Shown: one piece after another, positions 1 to 9,271 of the stretch
How the letters are laid out: the number at the start of each line of letters is the position of its first letter
Position numbering within the stretch: the first letter of the stretch is position 1
From: JAAZPT01 sp964544955
GTDB lineage: Bacteria; Bacillota; Clostridia; Christensenellales; Aristaeellaceae
Assembly (NCBI GenBank): GCA_964544955.1
Contig: CAZJEB010000003.1
Location: 1 to 64,000, forward strand
Length of the DNA: 64,000 nt
Direction: 5' to 3'
Notes under the pieces: generated by a model
Told to the model about the DNA's origin: nothing
The model's input: the letters and a program-made list of their open reading frames with translations, nothing else
The model's database searches: none
Made by a program: the position numbers and the translations under genes

Positions 1-49
<49 letters not shown>

Positions 50-52
50 AAT

Positions 53-89
53 AAAAACAGCCAATCTAAGTGGATTGAGCTGTTTTTTT
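53..89 (+). terminator. Intrinsic terminator after tRNA-Ala
   Basis: AAAACAGC (54-61) pairs with GCTGTTTT (79-86), and CAATC/GATTG extends the stem past a one-base bulge around a short loop. A run of seven T follows. It ends the tRNA transcript. Confidence 0.9.
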
Positions 90-415
90 GTTGAAAAAGA
101 AAGTAATATCAATTATTTACACATCATAATTTTCTATTGTGTTACTTTATGTATTGATTATTTCACTTTTTTATCTTTACCAATTATATGCAGAATTTAC
201 GTTTTTTTGATTGAAATAGTCCACTTTTAACAAAAATTAATATCATTTTTATTTTTAATTTATGTACGAGTAATATATAAGTTTAATTTGATTATAACAA
301 TAATCTTGCCTTCCTTATATTGTTCAGTTTATTAACATTTATAACCTTTTTCTAAATATTAAAGTTGTATTTCGAAAATATTTTTCATCAATTATTATTT
401 TTGGGAATTATTTTG
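90..415. other. AT-rich intergenic stretch, no gene recognised
   Basis: This stretch is very AT-rich. No reading frame has both a ribosome-binding site and a recognisable product, and no structured RNA was recognised. It separates the tRNA terminator from the promoter of the ABC importer operon. Confidence 0.6.
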
Positions 416-444
416 TTGATTTTTGATATTTTTTATGCTATTAT
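416..444 (+). promoter_or_regulatory. Probable sigma-A-type promoter of the ABC importer operon
   Basis: TTGATT (416-421) and TATTAT (439-444) are separated by 17 bp. They lie about 70 bp upstream of the binding-protein start codon, which has its own AAGGAG at 501-506. Confidence 0.5.
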
Positions 445-513
445 TTCATTAATAAGCTAATATTCTTTTCTAACAGAATTTTTTAGCAAAATTAAATAAT
501 AAGGAGCACAACC

Positions 514-2094
514 ATGAAAAAAGCACTTTCTTTGGTACTTATGTTAGCCATATTGCTAACATGCTTTACCTCCGCACTAGCTAGTGAAGATAAATCACTA
601 CAAATAAGCTCAGTGCCTGAGGGCGTTGGTGATAAAATTCACTATCCTTGGCAAAACATGCTTTTGCTTGACTCTGTGGTATTCCGTACACTATTTTTAG
701 CCGAGAATGATTTAGTTACACTAAAAGACGACTTGGCTAAGGCTGATTATAAGCTATCCGAAGACCGCCTTGTATATGAAATTGAATTCATAGAAGGCAG
801 CAAATGGAGTGATGGCGAACCAATAACAGCTAACGACGTTGCATTTAGTATTAAACTTAACTTACGTGCAGCAATATCAAACGGTATCTTTACAACAGCA
901 TTTAATAAAATTGTTGGTTCTGCTGAATGGAAAGATGCTACAGCTGATGATTTAGCTGGTTTAGTAGTTGATGGCAACAAAATTACAATAACACTTTCAG
1001 ACCCCTATAGTGCATTTGCATCCACATTAGCTCAATTTGCAATTTTACCTGAGCATGCACTTAAAGATCAAGATCCTCTAGAATTATACAATGCAAAATT
1101 CTGGACAGAACCTGTTGTAAGTGGTATGTACAAAATGGGTGAAATGAATGCTGGTAACTACTATACATTGGTAATAAACGACCAATATACAGGCAAAGCA
1201 CCAAAAATTCAAAAAATTACAAACCACTTTGTTAATGATCCTATAACCGCTATACAATCTGGCTTGATGGACTATTATAACTCCAACTCCCCAGGTACAA
1301 TATCAGAAATATCAAAACTTGAACATATGTCAATGTACCCTGTTGATATTCTTTTCTATCGCTACTTTATTAGCAACATGAAGGGTGTAGACGGAAACGA
1401 AAACCCTGTAATGCAAGATAAACGCGTTCGTGATGCTATACTTTATGCTATAGACCGTGAAGCATTGGCAGAAAACTTATTCCCAGATTTAGCACACACA
1501 CTAAGCTCTGGCGTACCAAACTCCTACCCAGAATTTAACGGCGTTGTTTACGAATACAATCCAGAAAAAGCAAAAGCATTGCTTGATGAAGCTGGATATG
1601 ACTATTCATACAAATTCCGCATTTTATATTACTATAGCGACCAAACATCAATAGACTTTATGGAAGCTATTGCTTACTATTTAGGCGAAATTGGCATGGA
1701 TGTAACACTAATTCAAAGTACACAAGGTACAACAGACTTATTCCAAACACGTAACTATGATGTTGGCTATAAGGGTTTATCCGCATTTAATATTGGTGAA
1801 TGGTACAACGAATATGCATCATCAAACGCAAACTTCAGCAACATTTTTGGTGGAGATACATCCTTTGACGAACTAATTGCTACATATGCATCAGCTGGTA
1901 CTCCAGAAGAAGTTAGTGCAGCATTGGTTGCTTTGGAAGAAAAAGAACAAGAATTGTTATATAAAATACCTTTATATACAATCGGTAACAACATATTTAT
2001 TAACACACAACATGTAAAACTTCCTGAAAACTTGGTATTTGGTAATCCTTGGTATCGCACAGATATAGCCTTTGAGGAATGGGAACTAAACTAA
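514..2094 (+). CDS. ABC transporter substrate-binding protein (peptide/nickel/oligosaccharide type, SBP family 5)
   Basis: The 526-residue extracytoplasmic protein captures the ligand for the permeases and ATPases that follow. It has a typical signal peptide (KK at 2-3, hydrophobic 4-20) with a plausible signal peptidase I site after Ala23. The family-5 pattern is visible: a W-S-D-G-E-P-I-T-A-N-D-V motif near residue 98 and an R-x-A-x-x-Y-A-x-x-R segment in the C-terminal lobe. A cysteine at residue 17 follows Leu-Leu-Thr, a poor lipobox, so lipid anchoring is uncertain. AAGGAG lies 7 nt before the ATG. Family-5 proteins bind peptides, but also opines, nickel chelates and oligosaccharides. 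The glycosidase-like genes downstream favour a sugar-containing ligand (inference). Confidence 0.92.
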   Translation: MKKALSLVLMLAILLTCFTSALASEDKSLQISSVPEGVGDKIHYPWQNMLLLDSVVFRTLFLAENDLVTLKDDLAKADYKLSEDRLVYEIEFIEGSKWSDGEPITANDVAFSIKLNLRAAISNGIFTTAFNKIVGSAEWKDATADDLAGLVVDGNKITITLSDPYSAFASTLAQFAILPEHALKDQDPLELYNAKFWTEPVVSGMYKMGEMNAGNYYTLVINDQYTGKAPKIQKITNHFVNDPITAIQSGLMDYYNSNSPGTISEISKLEHMSMYPVDILFYRYFISNMKGVDGNENPVMQDKRVRDAILYAIDREALAENLFPDLAHTLSSGVPNSYPEFNGVVYEYNPEKAKALLDEAGYDYSYKFRILYYYSDQTSIDFMEAIAYYLGEIGMDVTLIQSTQGTTDLFQTRNYDVGYKGLSAFNIGEWYNEYASSNANFSNIFGGDTSFDELIATYASAGTPEEVSAALVALEEKEQELLYKIPLYTIGNNIFINTQHVKLPENLVFGNPWYRTDIAFEEWELN

Positions 2095-2107
2095 AAAATA
2101 GTTAAAA

Positions 2108-2135
2108 GGGGGAGGGCTATTCCCTCCCCCTTATT
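2108..2135 (+). terminator. Stem-loop between binding protein and permeases (partial terminator or 3' stabiliser)
   Basis: A perfect 9-bp GC-rich stem, GGGGGAGGG (2108-2116) with CCCTCCCCC (2122-2130), closes a 5-nt loop and is followed by a T-rich but interrupted tract. Such hairpins after binding-protein genes commonly raise binding-protein mRNA relative to the permease genes. Confidence 0.75.
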
Positions 2136-2164
2136 ACTTTTATGGAACAAATAGGTAGGTGCAT

Positions 2165-3115
2165 ATGCTAAAATTTATTATTAAAAAATTACTACAGATG
2201 ATACCTATGCTGTTAGTAATTAGCTTATTGGTTTTTATAGGCCTGGAGCTAACAGGCATTGACCCCTTAAGCTATATGGTAAGCCCTGATATGGCAGGAA
2301 GCGCCGAAAACTTGGAAAGATTGAGGGATCAATTGGGTTTAAACGACCCTATGTTTACTAGGTATTTTAGGTGGCTAGGTGAAATGCTTCGTGGCGACTT
2401 TGGTTACTCCATTGTTAGTGGTACACCAATTTCACAAATAATAGCAGTTAGAATACCCGCAACTATTGAGTTAGCATTGTTGGCATTACTTTTTTCTACA
2501 ATAATAGGTGTTGGTATAGGTATAATATCGGCAATTAAGCAAAATGGTATTATTGACTACATTGGCAGAATATTTGCTGTTGTTGGCCAATCAATACCGC
2601 AGTTTTTCTTTGGTATTATACTTATACAAATATTTGCTGTTAGTATGGGAATATTGCCCGTAGGTCAAAGAATTTCACCCGGTGGTAATTGGAGCAGGAT
2701 ACAACACTTAATATTGCCCGTTACTACATTAACCCTTTCAATGTGTGCAGTTCTTATGCGTTATGCTAGAAACACTATGCTAGATGTTATGAACAGTGAC
2801 TATATTAAAACAGCACGCAGTAAAGGTATACCAGAGTGGAAAGTTATTATTAAACATGGTTTTAGAAACGCAATGCGCCCTGTATTGGTAATAATTTGTT
2901 TCCGTTTACCTATGTTAATTGGTGGTTCTGTTGTTATAGAATCCGTATTTTCATGGCCTGGTATAGGTACAATAATTGCAAGCTCTGTAGTAGCTGGTGA
3001 TATGCCGGTTATTATGGTAACAACCTTGATGGTAGCTGCATCCATATTAGTTGCAAGCTTCCTTGTTGACGTATTTACAGCCTTGCTTGACCCACGTGTT
3101 AGGCTTGGTGACTAA
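2165..3115 (+). CDS. ABC transporter permease, DppB/OppB type
   Basis: The 316-residue inner-membrane permease is half of the importer's channel. It has an N-terminal membrane helix (about 8-28), a periplasmic-loop motif with R-L-R-D-Q-L-G-L-N-D-P near residue 55, then five helices. The EAA-like loop that contacts the ATPase is visible as T-A-R-S-K-G-I-P around residues 218-225. An in-frame GTG at 2159 lacks a good ribosome-binding site. The ATG at 2165 sits about 5 nt after an AGG and gives the usual N-terminus, so it is preferred. The length is normal for the family. Confidence 0.92.
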   Translation: MLKFIIKKLLQMIPMLLVISLLVFIGLELTGIDPLSYMVSPDMAGSAENLERLRDQLGLNDPMFTRYFRWLGEMLRGDFGYSIVSGTPISQIIAVRIPATIELALLALLFSTIIGVGIGIISAIKQNGIIDYIGRIFAVVGQSIPQFFFGIILIQIFAVSMGILPVGQRISPGGNWSRIQHLILPVTTLTLSMCAVLMRYARNTMLDVMNSDYIKTARSKGIPEWKVIIKHGFRNAMRPVLVIICFRLPMLIGGSVVIESVFSWPGIGTIIASSVVAGDMPVIMVTTLMVAASILVASFLVDVFTALLDPRVRLGD

Positions 3116-3132
3116 GGAAAGGAGATTTTGCC

Positions 3133-4011
3133 ATGACAACTATTAGCAAAGCGGCAAAAGGAAAATCCTCTTCCTTACTCCGCAAAAATATTAAAAAGTT
3201 TGTAAACAACAAATTAGCAATGTTAGGCCTAATTTTTATGTTGATAATAGTGCTATCTGCAATTTTTGCCCCCTTATTAACTCAATATGAGCCCGCTAAG
3301 ATAGACTTTAAAGCTAAATCATCAGCACCAAGTAGCGAACACCTTTTTGGTACAGATAAACTAGGCCGTGATTTATTTTCACGTATATTGTACGGTGGCC
3401 GTATATCTATATTAGTTGGTGTTGTTGGAGCTTTTAGTGGTTCATTAATTGGTGTAGTGTTAGGCAGTATTGCTGGTTACTTTGGTAAATGGGCAGATGC
3501 ATTATTAATTAGGCTTTCTGAAGTGTTTCAAACATTTCCACAAATGATATTGATACTTATAATGGTATCCATATTAGGGCCTGGCTTATCAAACTTGTTA
3601 ATTATATTTTCAATAACAGGTTGGATGACCACCTTCCGTATGGTTAGAAACGAGTTTATGGCATTACGTGGTGAAACATATGTAAAAGTTGCTGAAGCCT
3701 TTGGTATGTCTAAAAGCAGTATTATGTTTAAGCAAATTTTACCCAATGTGTTTTCCCCTGTAATTGTTGCTACAACAGTAAATATAGCTGGCTTTATATT
3801 ATCCGAGGCTGGCCTATCCTTCCTTGGTTTAGGCGTACCTTCAAGCACACCAACATGGGGTAATATATTAAATGCTGCAAAGTCTATAGAAGTTATTGCT
3901 AACTACTGGTGGATGTGGGTTATACCCGGTGTTGTTATTTCAGTATTCGTGCTAGCCGTAAACTTCTTTGGTGATGGCTTACGCGACGTACTCGACCCCA
4001 AGCAACAGTAG
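3133..4011 (+). CDS. ABC transporter permease, DppC/OppC type
   Basis: The 292-residue second permease subunit pairs with the preceding DppB-type protein. An N-terminal helix (about 32-52) is followed by the family motif H-L-F-G-T-D-x-x-G-R-D-L-F-S-R near residues 72-86, then five helices. The EAA loop reads A-E-A-F-G-M-S near residue 190. AGGAG precedes the ATG, and the gap to the previous gene is 17 bp, consistent with one operon. Confidence 0.93.
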   Translation: MTTISKAAKGKSSSLLRKNIKKFVNNKLAMLGLIFMLIIVLSAIFAPLLTQYEPAKIDFKAKSSAPSSEHLFGTDKLGRDLFSRILYGGRISILVGVVGAFSGSLIGVVLGSIAGYFGKWADALLIRLSEVFQTFPQMILILIMVSILGPGLSNLLIIFSITGWMTTFRMVRNEFMALRGETYVKVAEAFGMSKSSIMFKQILPNVFSPVIVATTVNIAGFILSEAGLSFLGLGVPSSTPTWGNILNAAKSIEVIANYWWMWVIPGVVISVFVLAVNFFGDGLRDVLDPKQQ

Positions 4012-4022
4012 GAGGTGTAAAC

Positions 4023-5048
4023 ATGAACGAAAAAGATATTGTTTTATCGGTTAAAAATTTAAGCACAAGCTTTATAAGTGACCGTAAAGAAGTTAAAATT
4101 GTTAAGAATGTATCCTTCGATTTGAAACGCGCCACTACCCTTGCAATAGTTGGTGAGTCTGGTTGCGGTAAAAGTGTTACAGTGCACTCAATAGTAAAGC
4201 TAATGCCAAAAAATGCCATAGTTAAAGCAGATTACATACGTTACACTCAAAAAAATGGTGAAGAAACAAAGGATTTTGACCTTTCTTTACTTGAACCCTA
4301 TGGTAAAGAAATGAGATCCCTTCGTGGCCCTGATATTGGTATGGTGTTCCAAGACCCTATGTCTTCATTAAACCCAGTTTATAAAGTTGGCGACCAAGTT
4401 GCTGAAGGCTTACTTCAACATAACCCAAAAATGAGTAAAGAAGAAGCTAAACAACATGTACTTGCTATGTTTAAGGAATTGGGTATACCTGACCCTGAAA
4501 ACAGAATTAACGACTTCCCCTATCAGTTTTCTGGTGGTATGAAACAGCGTGTTGTAATTGCCCTTGCTATGATATGTAACCCAGAAATTATTGTTGCTGA
4601 CGAGCCTACAACTGCCCTAGACGTTACAATACAAGCACAAATTATGGAACTTATGAAACGCCTACAAACCGAAAAGAATAAATCCATAATACTAATAACT
4701 CATAATATGGGCTTAGTGGCAGAAATGGCTGATGAAGTTTGCGTTATGTATATGGGTAGGATAGTTGAATTTGGATCCTTAGAGGATATATTTAATAATC
4801 CATCACACCCCTATACAAAAGCATTATTGCGCAGTGTTCCCGTATTAGGTATGGAAGAAAACGCCCTATTAGAAACAATCCCAGGTGCAACACCTAACCC
4901 TGCGGATTTAAAAGAAGGTTGCGAGTTCGCAGATAGATGCCCTGATTGTAGGGATGAATGCAGAAAAGGAACGATACCTGCCTTTGAAGTAGAACTAGGG
5001 CACAGAGTTCGTTGCTTAAACTTTAATTCCTTCAAGGAGGTGGACTAA
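4023..5048 (+). CDS. ABC transporter ATP-binding protein, DppD/OppD type
   Basis: The 341-residue cytoplasmic ATPase is one of two that power the importer. Walker A is G-E-S-G-C-G-K-S at 44-51, the signature is F-S-G-G-M-K-Q-R, and Walker B is I-I-V-A-D-E-P. The C-terminal OppD extension carries a cysteine cluster (C-x6-C-x2-C-x3-C), seen in peptide-importer ATPases and reported to hold an iron-sulfur cluster in some members. AGGAGG lies just before the ATG. The next gene follows after 1 bp. Confidence 0.94.
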   Translation: MNEKDIVLSVKNLSTSFISDRKEVKIVKNVSFDLKRATTLAIVGESGCGKSVTVHSIVKLMPKNAIVKADYIRYTQKNGEETKDFDLSLLEPYGKEMRSLRGPDIGMVFQDPMSSLNPVYKVGDQVAEGLLQHNPKMSKEEAKQHVLAMFKELGIPDPENRINDFPYQFSGGMKQRVVIALAMICNPEIIVADEPTTALDVTIQAQIMELMKRLQTEKNKSIILITHNMGLVAEMADEVCVMYMGRIVEFGSLEDIFNNPSHPYTKALLRSVPVLGMEENALLETIPGATPNPADLKEGCEFADRCPDCRDECRKGTIPAFEVELGHRVRCLNFNSFKEVD

Positions 5049-5049
5049 T

Positions 5050-6072
5050 ATGGCTGATGAAAAAAATATTATATTTAAAATAAAAAACGTACAACAATGG
5101 TACCCAATCAAAAAAGGTGCTTTTAAAAAGGTTGTTGGCCATGTTAAAGCTGTTGATGATATTAGTTTAGAGGTTTATAAAGGTGAAACATTAGGTATAG
5201 TAGGCGAATCTGGTTGTGGAAAATCCACATTAGGAAAAACAATTATGTGCCTTGAAAAACCTACTGGTGGACAAGTTTTATATAACCAAGATGGAGAGTT
5301 TAGGGATATTACAAAGTTTAGCCAAAAGGAAATGTTTAACTTTAGAAAACAAGTACAAATGGTATTCCAAGACCCCTACTCTGCACTTAACCCATTAAAA
5401 AAGATATATACTTCCTTTGAAGAGCCTTTAAAAGTACATGGTTTTAAAAGCAAGGAAACAAGGGAAACCATAATGCGTAACGTGCTTGATATGGTTAATA
5501 TACAACCAGATTACTTGTTACGTTACCCCCATGAGTTTTCAGGTGGCCAAAGGCAACGTTTATGTATTGCCCGCGCCCTTGAAGTTTACCCAAAAGTTTT
5601 AATTTGTGATGAGCCTGTATCCGCACTTGACGTATCAATACAAGCGCAGGTTTTAAACTTAATGAAGAAAATTCAAGCAAACCTCGATTTAACCTATTTA
5701 TTTATTGCCCACGATTTATCTGTAGTACAGTATATGTCAGACCGTATAGTTGTAATGTATTTAGGTAAGGTTGTAGAAATAGCGGGTAAAAAAGAACTTT
5801 ATGATAACCCTAAACATCCATATACAAGGGCTTTATTGTCAGCAATACCAGTACCTGTTATAGGCGAAAAGAAAAAACGCCAAGTATTAGGCGGAGAAGT
5901 ACCAAGCCCTATAAACAAACCCACTGGTTGCGCTTTCCACCCACGTTGCCCCCATGTTATGGATATATGTAAAAAGGTAAGCCCACAGTTAATAAAAGAA
6001 GAAAATGGCGAACATCAAGTAGCATGTCACTTGTATAAGGAGGAATCAGCCAAAAATGAGCAGGCAGTGTAA
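5050..6072 (+). CDS. ABC transporter ATP-binding protein, DppF/OppF type
   Basis: The 340-residue partner ATPase has Walker A G-E-S-G-C-G-K-S at 52-59, a signature of F-S-G-G-Q-R-Q-R, and Walker B ending L-I-C-D-E-P. The C-terminal oligopeptide-transporter extension contains the G-C-A-F-H-P-R-C-P signature. AAGGAGG precedes the start. The last 17 bases overlap the next gene, so the glycosidase-like gene is translationally coupled to the transporter. Confidence 0.94.
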   Translation: MADEKNIIFKIKNVQQWYPIKKGAFKKVVGHVKAVDDISLEVYKGETLGIVGESGCGKSTLGKTIMCLEKPTGGQVLYNQDGEFRDITKFSQKEMFNFRKQVQMVFQDPYSALNPLKKIYTSFEEPLKVHGFKSKETRETIMRNVLDMVNIQPDYLLRYPHEFSGGQRQRLCIARALEVYPKVLICDEPVSALDVSIQAQVLNLMKKIQANLDLTYLFIAHDLSVVQYMSDRIVVMYLGKVVEIAGKKELYDNPKHPYTRALLSAIPVPVIGEKKKRQVLGGEVPSPINKPTGCAFHPRCPHVMDICKKVSPQLIKEENGEHQVACHLYKEESAKNEQAV

Positions 6073-7519
6073 TACTTATTATTATTTTGATAAGGGTATT
6101 TTGGCTCCACAAGGTATGAGCAACGCTAAAATACACGTTGTAGCTGCTAAAAAAGATACTGACAACAACCCCATGTTTACTGAAGGATGGCAGGAAAGCC
6201 CTGCCTTGCCTTGGGAAACACGTTATGATAATGCCTACCCAAACGTTATTTATGATAAAGATACAGGCATTTATCATTGTTACTATACAATGTTTACTCA
6301 AGACGTTGACTCCAGAGGAATTTCCAAAGAGGAGCGTGCAAGCAGGCCATATAAACCCACCCCTGGCAGAAGAGCCTCTCTTTGCTATGCATGTAGTAAA
6401 GATGGTGTAAATTGGGAAAAGCCTAATCTTGGTTTTATAGAGTTTGAAGGAAGTTATGATAACAATATTCTCTTGCTAAATGCTCATGGTACAGGTGTTT
6501 TTTTAGACGAAGAAGAATTAGACCCTAACAAACGTTATAAACTTGTTACTATGGTGGATTATCCTAATTTAATATACTGCCATATGGCTGTAGCTTTTAG
6601 TAAGGACGGAGTTAACTTTGGCAAGCTTATACCTTGGCCTAAATATAAACCACCAGCAGATAGCCATAACTTCCCATTCCGTGACCCAAGGGATGGAAAA
6701 TTTAAAATGATAACCCGAGTTTGGGATGATGGCGTTAGAGTAAGTGCTGTATGCGAAAGTACAGATTTTATTAACTGGTCGGAAGCAAGAGAAATTGCTC
6801 GAGGAACAGGCTTTGAAAATCAAATATATTCAATGCCAATAATTCCCCATAACGGTTTATACCTGGGTTTAGCATCAATGTTCCACGAAGGTGACCGCGA
6901 GCATGAAGATTTTGATAAAGTAGATTTAGAACTATACATAGGCACAAGTGTTCGCCACCTTGACCCCGTTGAACCTGGCGTACCTTTAATTAAACGAGGA
7001 TCTGGTAATTACCCAAATGGCGAGTTTGATTGTGGCTGTATTTATGCTTCAAAGCCTATAAAAATGGATGATAAACTATGTATTTATTATATGGGTGGCA
7101 ACGGTCAACATACAAACTTCCGCGAAACTTCCTTTGGTAGAGCTTTTATAGATTGCGATAAAATAGGATATATTTCCCAAAAAAGCGAAAAAAGGGAGAT
7201 GGTTGTTCCTACCACCATGATGGTTTTCTATGGCAATAAAATTGAAGTTTTATATGACGTTGAAGACGAAGGAGAAATAAGTTTTTCTATTCATCCAAGG
7301 TGGAATTTACCTGCTTTTGAAGGTTTTGATGTAAACAATGCTAAACTAACCGTAAGCGAAAAAGGCTGGAAAGTTTTAAGTTTTGATAAACCCTTTGATA
7401 CCATAGGCACAGGTAGCGCAACTTTAGTAATAAAAGCTAAAAAAGCAAAAATATACGCCATAAAAGGCGATTTAGTAGTGGCTAACCCACGCTATTATGG
7501 AGGCGAAACATCACCATGA
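6056..7519 (+). CDS. Beta-propeller glycosidase-like protein (GH32/GH43/GH130-like fold)
   Basis: The 487-residue protein has no signal peptide, so it is probably cytoplasmic. Blade-like repeats (Y-P-N-V-I-Y-D near 62, S-K-D-G-V-N-W near 114, S-K-D-G-V-N-F near 182, then an R-D-P motif near residue 208) match five-bladed propeller glycosidases, where the R-D-P aspartate helps position substrate. The last 100 residues resemble a beta-sandwich appendage, as in GH32-type enzymes. Exact family and substrate cannot be assigned. AGGAGG lies 11 nt before the ATG, inside the transporter ATPase gene. Being coupled to an importer, it probably cleaves an imported oligosaccharide or glycoconjugate (inference). 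Confidence 0.7.
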   Translation: MSRQCNTYYYFDKGILAPQGMSNAKIHVVAAKKDTDNNPMFTEGWQESPALPWETRYDNAYPNVIYDKDTGIYHCYYTMFTQDVDSRGISKEERASRPYKPTPGRRASLCYACSKDGVNWEKPNLGFIEFEGSYDNNILLLNAHGTGVFLDEEELDPNKRYKLVTMVDYPNLIYCHMAVAFSKDGVNFGKLIPWPKYKPPADSHNFPFRDPRDGKFKMITRVWDDGVRVSAVCESTDFINWSEAREIARGTGFENQIYSMPIIPHNGLYLGLASMFHEGDREHEDFDKVDLELYIGTSVRHLDPVEPGVPLIKRGSGNYPNGEFDCGCIYASKPIKMDDKLCIYYMGGNGQHTNFRETSFGRAFIDCDKIGYISQKSEKREMVVPTTMMVFYGNKIEVLYDVEDEGEISFSIHPRWNLPAFEGFDVNNAKLTVSEKGWKVLSFDKPFDTIGTGSATLVIKAKKAKIYAIKGDLVVANPRYYGGETSP

Positions 7520-7968
7520 TTTTTTGCAAAAAAGAAGATTTAAAAAATTATTTAGGGATTAATAAAAACCTTGATACAGCAATAAATTTTATCATTTCTA
7601 ACCCCATAGCCAATTTGGCTATGGGCAGAAATGATGTTGATGGAGAAAAAGTTTTTATTAACCGCTTTGACTATGAAACAAAAGACGCTAGCAGCTTATT
7701 ATATGAGAGCCATATAAAATATGCCGATTTACATTTAATTTTATCTGGCCATGAAAACATATTTGTTGCACCAAATGAAAACCTTGATTTTGTTGAAGAA
7801 AACAAACAAGAAGACTATATTGGCCTACAGGGAAAAGAAAAAGCCACATTCAATATGGACGAGAACTTCGCCCTAATTGTATTCCCCAATGAGGCTCATA
7901 AGGTTAAATGCACATGGGAAACCCCTGCTTTTGTTAAAAAAGCCGTCGTTAAAATTTTAATTGATTAA
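7516..7968 (+). CDS. YhcH/YjgK/YiaL-family protein (NanQ/TabA-like sugar anomerase)
   Basis: This 150-residue cupin-like protein has the family's H-x-x-L-S-G-H-E core (near residues 73-80) and a C-terminal F-P-x-E-A-H-K segment carrying conserved metal-ligand-type Glu and His. Characterised relatives include E. coli NanQ (YhcH), an N-acetylneuraminate anomerase, and TabA. Its ATG overlaps the previous stop codon (ATGA). An anomerase homologue between two glycosidase-like genes supports release of a reducing sugar inside the cell. Specificity for sialic acid is not shown: no aldolase, epimerase or kinase of that pathway is in the window. Confidence 0.82.
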   Translation: MIFCKKEDLKNYLGINKNLDTAINFIISNPIANLAMGRNDVDGEKVFINRFDYETKDASSLLYESHIKYADLHLILSGHENIFVAPNENLDFVEENKQEDYIGLQGKEKATFNMDENFALIVFPNEAHKVKCTWETPAFVKKAVVKILID

Positions 7969-7981
7969 TAGGAGGCTTGTA

Positions 7982-9115
7982 ATGGATGATAAGGGATTAG
8001 TATTATTGGAGTTAGCCCCTTCAATTGGTAACCCAAGAAATAGCGAAGGAGCTTTTATACCAATTAAAGATGGTATTATGTTTATTTATACCTCTTTTTA
8101 TGGTGAAACTGCCCGTGACCATACATCTGCCGATTTATCAGTAATATACTCCTATGATGGTGGAAACACTTTTACTGAACCTAAAAAACTTTTTAAGGCT
8201 AGTGATTTTAATGCTATGAACTTAATGAGTGTATCACTATTGCCGTTAAAAAATGGTAGTATAGCACTATTCTTTTTGTTGCGTAGAAGCTTTGAGGATA
8301 TGCAACCATGTGTTTCAATATCCAATGATGACGGTAAAACATTTTCAACCCCTAAGGTTTGTACAAACAGAAAATCTTACTATGTTCTAAACAATGATAG
8401 AGTTATACGTTTACCAAGCGGACGCATACTTTTACCTTTGGCAGAGCATGTAGCCCTTGCCCCCGCAAAAGGCGTACCTGAGTTTCATCCAGGAACCCTA
8501 ACTTACCTTTATACTGACGATGAATGTGAAACTTTCCATGAAACAAATACTCCTTTAAGCCTAATAACCCCACATACAAAATCTGGTTTACAGGAGCCTG
8601 GTGTTATTTCCCTTGGTAATAAGCTTGTTTATGGCTGGGCAAGGACGGATATGGGTTGCCAATATGAAATGCTATCCCGTGATGAAGGAAAAACCTGGTC
8701 TGTACCTCAACCCTCAGGTTTTACATCTCCACTATCTCCCTTATCAATGAAGCGCTTACCTGATGGAAAGTTATTTGCAATATGGAACCCAATACCATCT
8801 TACCAAACAAGATATGTTGACCCCAAAACTGGCGGGAGAACGCCCTTTGTATACGCTTTAAGTGACGATGATGGACTAACCTGGTCTGAGCCAATTATAT
8901 TGGAAGATGACCCCTTGGCTGGTTATTGTTACACTGCAATTTGCGTGTATAACAACTTTGTATTTTTAGCTTACTGCTCTGGTAACCCTAAGGAACATAA
9001 AAGTTGCTTAAATATGATAAGGATACGAAAAATCCCACTAGATAGCATACTTCATTATGAAAAGGTAAAGTCACCAGAAGGAACTATGGGTATAGGGCTA
9101 AAGGATGCTAAGTAG
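7982..9115 (+). CDS. Sialidase-superfamily (BNR/Asp-box) beta-propeller protein
   Basis: The 377-residue protein carries four Asp-box repeats of the form S-x-D-x-G-x-T-F/W (S-Y-D-G-G-N-T-F, S-N-D-D-G-K-T-F, S-R-D-E-G-K-T-W, S-D-D-D-G-L-T-W), the hallmark of six-bladed sialidase-fold propellers. Near the N-terminus, N-P-R-N-S-E-G resembles the start of intracellular exo-sialidase-like proteins. There is no signal peptide. An in-frame TTG at 7961 is rejected because AGGAGG at 7970-7975 places the ATG at 7982. Exo-alpha-sialidase is the family label, but Asp-box proteins include other glycosidases, and the catalytic set could not be verified by eye. Confidence 0.78.
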   Translation: MDDKGLVLLELAPSIGNPRNSEGAFIPIKDGIMFIYTSFYGETARDHTSADLSVIYSYDGGNTFTEPKKLFKASDFNAMNLMSVSLLPLKNGSIALFFLLRRSFEDMQPCVSISNDDGKTFSTPKVCTNRKSYYVLNNDRVIRLPSGRILLPLAEHVALAPAKGVPEFHPGTLTYLYTDDECETFHETNTPLSLITPHTKSGLQEPGVISLGNKLVYGWARTDMGCQYEMLSRDEGKTWSVPQPSGFTSPLSPLSMKRLPDGKLFAIWNPIPSYQTRYVDPKTGGRTPFVYALSDDDGLTWSEPIILEDDPLAGYCYTAICVYNNFVFLAYCSGNPKEHKSCLNMIRIRKIPLDSILHYEKVKSPEGTMGIGLKDAK

Positions 9116-9132
9116 GGAAAAATATGCATTTT

Positions 9133-9164
9133 AAAAATTCCAGCATTTATGTTGGAATTTTTTA
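9133..9164 (+). terminator. Intrinsic terminator of the importer/glycosidase operon
   Basis: AAAAATTCCA (9133-9142) pairs with TGGAATTTTT (9153-9162) around a 10-nt loop, within a T-rich 3' arm. Confidence 0.8.
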
Positions 9165-9211
9165 TTTACTTACAATATCATTAATTTATCTTATTTATTA
9201 CTTGTTTATAG

Positions 9212-9240
9212 TATACAAAAACCCAATAAAACAATATAAT
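9212..9240 (+). promoter_or_regulatory. Possible promoter for the DUF2871-like gene
   Basis: A perfect -10 box TATAAT (9235-9240) has a weak -35 candidate TATACA (9212-9217) 17 bp upstream. It lies 31 bp before the next start codon. Confidence 0.45.
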
Positions 9241-9271
9241 AAAACAAACGTAATCTTTATGGAGGTTTAAT

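Noticed and set aside
514..590. Lipoprotein signal in the ABC binding protein
   Set aside because: The only candidate cysteine (residue 17) follows Thr and lies mid-helix; a type I cleavage site after Ala23 fits better.
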